Shown one piece after another: positions 6,225 to 7,454 of a stretch of DNA of 7,454 nucleotides. The translations under genes were made by a program, and so were the position numbers. The first letter of the stretch is position 1. Every line of letters starts with the position of its first letter. The stretch is taken from NCBI GenBank assembly GCA_014380825.1, contig JACMJD010000682.1, forward strand, positions 1 to 7,454, given 5' to 3'. Origin of the DNA: Phycisphaerae bacterium (GTDB lineage Bacteria > Planctomycetota > Phycisphaerae > Tepidisphaerales > Tepidisphaeraceae). The notes below the pieces were generated by a model that was not told where the DNA came from, searched no databases, and saw only the letters and a program-made list of their open reading frames with translations.

Positions 6225-7021
6225 GCCCCATCACGATCCTCGGCGCCCGCGTCCTTGACGGCTTGGAATTCCTCGGCGGCATGGGTTATCTGCTGCTGGA
6301 CACCATCGCCGCAGTGCGGATCGCGCTGTTCGGCACGCGCGGCCGTCGAATGGCCTGGGCGAACCTGTGGGCGCAGATGGTTCGCGTGGGCGTGCGGTCG
6401 ATCGCGATCGTCAGCCTGGTGGTGTTCTGCATCGGCGCGATCCTGGCGCTGCAGATGGCGCCGATCCTCAAAGACTACGGCGCGGTCTCCAAAGTGGCGG
6501 ACATTATCTCGGTCTCCATGTTCCGCGAGCTTGGCCCGCTGGTCAGCGCGATCGTCTTGACCGGCTTCGCCGGCGCCAGCATCGCCGCCGAGATGGGCTC
6601 GATGGTCGTCTCCGAAGAAATCGAAGCCCTCGAAGCCTCCGCCATCCACCCGGTGAGATTCCTCGTCGTCCCGCGCGTGCTGGCCACCACGGTGATGATG
6701 GTCTGTCTGGCGGTGGTCGGTGATCTAATGGGCGTGCTCGGCGGCATGCTGATCAGCCGCGCGTTTCTCGGCATCAGCTTCCTGCAATACAGCACGCACA
6801 CGTTCGACAGCGTGCAGATCAAAGATTTCATCACGGGCTTATTCAAAGCCGGCGTCTTCGGCGCGATCATCAGCTCGCTGGCGTGTTACCTGGGGCTAGG
6901 TGTAACAGGCGGCGCGCAGGGTGTCGGTAACGCGACGACACGCACGGTCGTGCTGACGATCGTGATGCTGATCGTCGTCGACCTGATGTTCACGAGCGTG
7001 TTTTACTACCTGGGAATCTGA
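6209..7021 (+). CDS. mlaE: MlaE-type permease of an MCE/Mla lipid-transport ABC system
   Basis: This 270-residue inner-membrane protein is the transmembrane subunit of a lipid transporter that moves phospholipid or other hydrophobic molecules between inner membrane and outer envelope. The amphipathic N-terminus (residues 1-45) is followed by about five hydrophobic segments, near 62-84, 105-130, 148-175, 205-230 and 248-267. Family signatures are F105-R-E-L-G-P110; the coupling-helix region EEIEALEASAIHP at 136-148, which contacts the ATPase; and GGAQGVGNATTRTVV at 234-248. Length is close to E. coli MlaE (260). The ATG at 6209 is chosen because it preserves the family N-terminal length, but there is no Shine-Dalgarno because the inverted repeat runs right up to it. 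The next ATG (6281, residue 25) would cut into the N-terminal helix. The stop overlaps the mlaF start by one base (TGATG), so the two subunits are translationally coupled. Confidence 0.95.
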   Translation: MNLLLRPITILGARVLDGLEFLGGMGYLLLDTIAAVRIALFGTRGRRMAWANLWAQMVRVGVRSIAIVSLVVFCIGAILALQMAPILKDYGAVSKVADIISVSMFRELGPLVSAIVLTGFAGASIAAEMGSMVVSEEIEALEASAIHPVRFLVVPRVLATTVMMVCLAVVGDLMGVLGGMLISRAFLGISFLQYSTHTFDSVQIKDFITGLFKAGVFGAIISSLACYLGLGVTGGAQGVGNATTRTVVLTIVMLIVVDLMFTSVFYYLGI

Positions 7022-7454
7022 TGCCCGAGATCGCGATCAAAGTTGATTCGGTCACCAAGATCTACGGCACGCGCAAGGTCCTCGACGCGATCAAGCTGGA
7101 TGTCTATCAAGGCGAGACGCTCGTGATCCTCGGCGGCTCGGGGTCCGGGAAAAGCACGCTCTTGCGAGTGATGATCGGGAACGTCCTTCCGGATCAAGGC
7201 GACATCGTCGCGCTGGGCAAATGCATCTGCAAAATGTCGGCGGCGGAGCTGGACGATTATCGAAAATCGGTCGGCGTGCTGTTTCAGAGCGGCGCGCTCT
7301 ATAACTCGATGAGCGTCGCCGACAACATCGCGCTGCCGCTGCGCGAGCATTCAGAATTACCCGAAGAGACGATCGGCATCATGGTGAAGATCAAGCTGGA
7401 GCTGGTTGGCCTGCGTGAAAGCGCTGAAAAGATGCCTGCCGAACTGTCGGGCGG
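7021..7454 (+). CDS. mlaF: MlaF-type ABC ATPase (C-terminus cut by window edge)
   Basis: This is the cytoplasmic ATPase that powers the MlaE permease. The visible 144 residues hold Walker A GGSGSGKST at about 38-46, and the Q-loop LFQSGALYNSMSV with Q89, which is the characteristic MlaF/Mkl wording. The start of the ABC signature, ELSGG, is where the sequence ends. Walker B, the H-switch and the C-terminal part are missing, leaving roughly 100-120 residues outside the window. The ATG overlaps the mlaE TGA by one base. A MlaD-like MCE-domain gene would be expected next, but this cannot be seen. Confidence 0.95.
   Translation, partial: MPEIAIKVDSVTKIYGTRKVLDAIKLDVYQGETLVILGGSGSGKSTLLRVMIGNVLPDQGDIVALGKCICKMSAAELDDYRKSVGVLFQSGALYNSMSVADNIALPLREHSELPEETIGIMVKIKLELVGLRESAEKMPAELSG

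Noticed and set aside
6185..6649. Minus-strand ORF of 154 codons, His/Asp/Arg-rich
   Set aside because: Antisense to mlaE and runs into the inverted repeat. Its biased composition mirrors the permease codons on the other strand.

Overview
The window is GC-rich (by eye about 60%), almost fully coding bacterial DNA, and it is cut inside a gene at both ends. The best guess at the source is a planctomycete-like bacterium, possibly Phycisphaerae. This rests on the UvrA insertions, a HEAT-type lipoprotein with a planctomycete feel, and the mix of RsbW/STAS proteins with a Mla-type ABC transporter. That assignment is inference from protein style, not proof.

Layout. (1) 1-2707, minus strand: most of uvrA, the damage-recognition ATPase of nucleotide excision repair, cut at its C-terminal ABC signature. 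(2) 2708-2840: a 133-bp divergent intergenic region with a reasonable sigma70-type promoter for uvrA and a -10-like hexamer very close to the start of the next gene. (3) 2841-4658, plus strand: an exported M14-family zinc carboxypeptidase with all core residues present, ending in two strong hairpins. (4) 4865-7454, plus strand: a tight run of five genes. These are a small HEAT-like lipoprotein, an RsbW/SpoIIAB-type ATP-binding protein, an RsbV/SpoIIAA/MlaB-type STAS protein, a MlaE-type permease, and a MlaF-type ATPase cut by the window end.

How the genes may work together. MlaE and MlaF would form the inner-membrane core of a lipid-transporting (MCE-type) ABC transporter; an MCE-domain MlaD-like gene would be expected just downstream, outside the window. 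In proteobacterial Mla systems a lone STAS protein (MlaB) binds the ATPase MlaF. Here the STAS gene instead follows a kinase-type GHKL gene and keeps the serine such kinases phosphorylate. So the cassette could be a phospho-switch acting on the transporter, or a partner-switching sigma-factor module that happens to be co-transcribed.

The most striking non-coding element fills the whole spacer between the STAS stop codon and the mlaE start codon. It is a 32-bp imperfect inverted repeat built from a heptamer (TAGAGGN), with mismatches exactly every seven bases. A near copy of its loop is repeated as the first codons of mlaE. No RNA genes, CRISPR arrays, transposases or complete mobile elements were seen, and no gene-free stretch exceeds about 210 bp.
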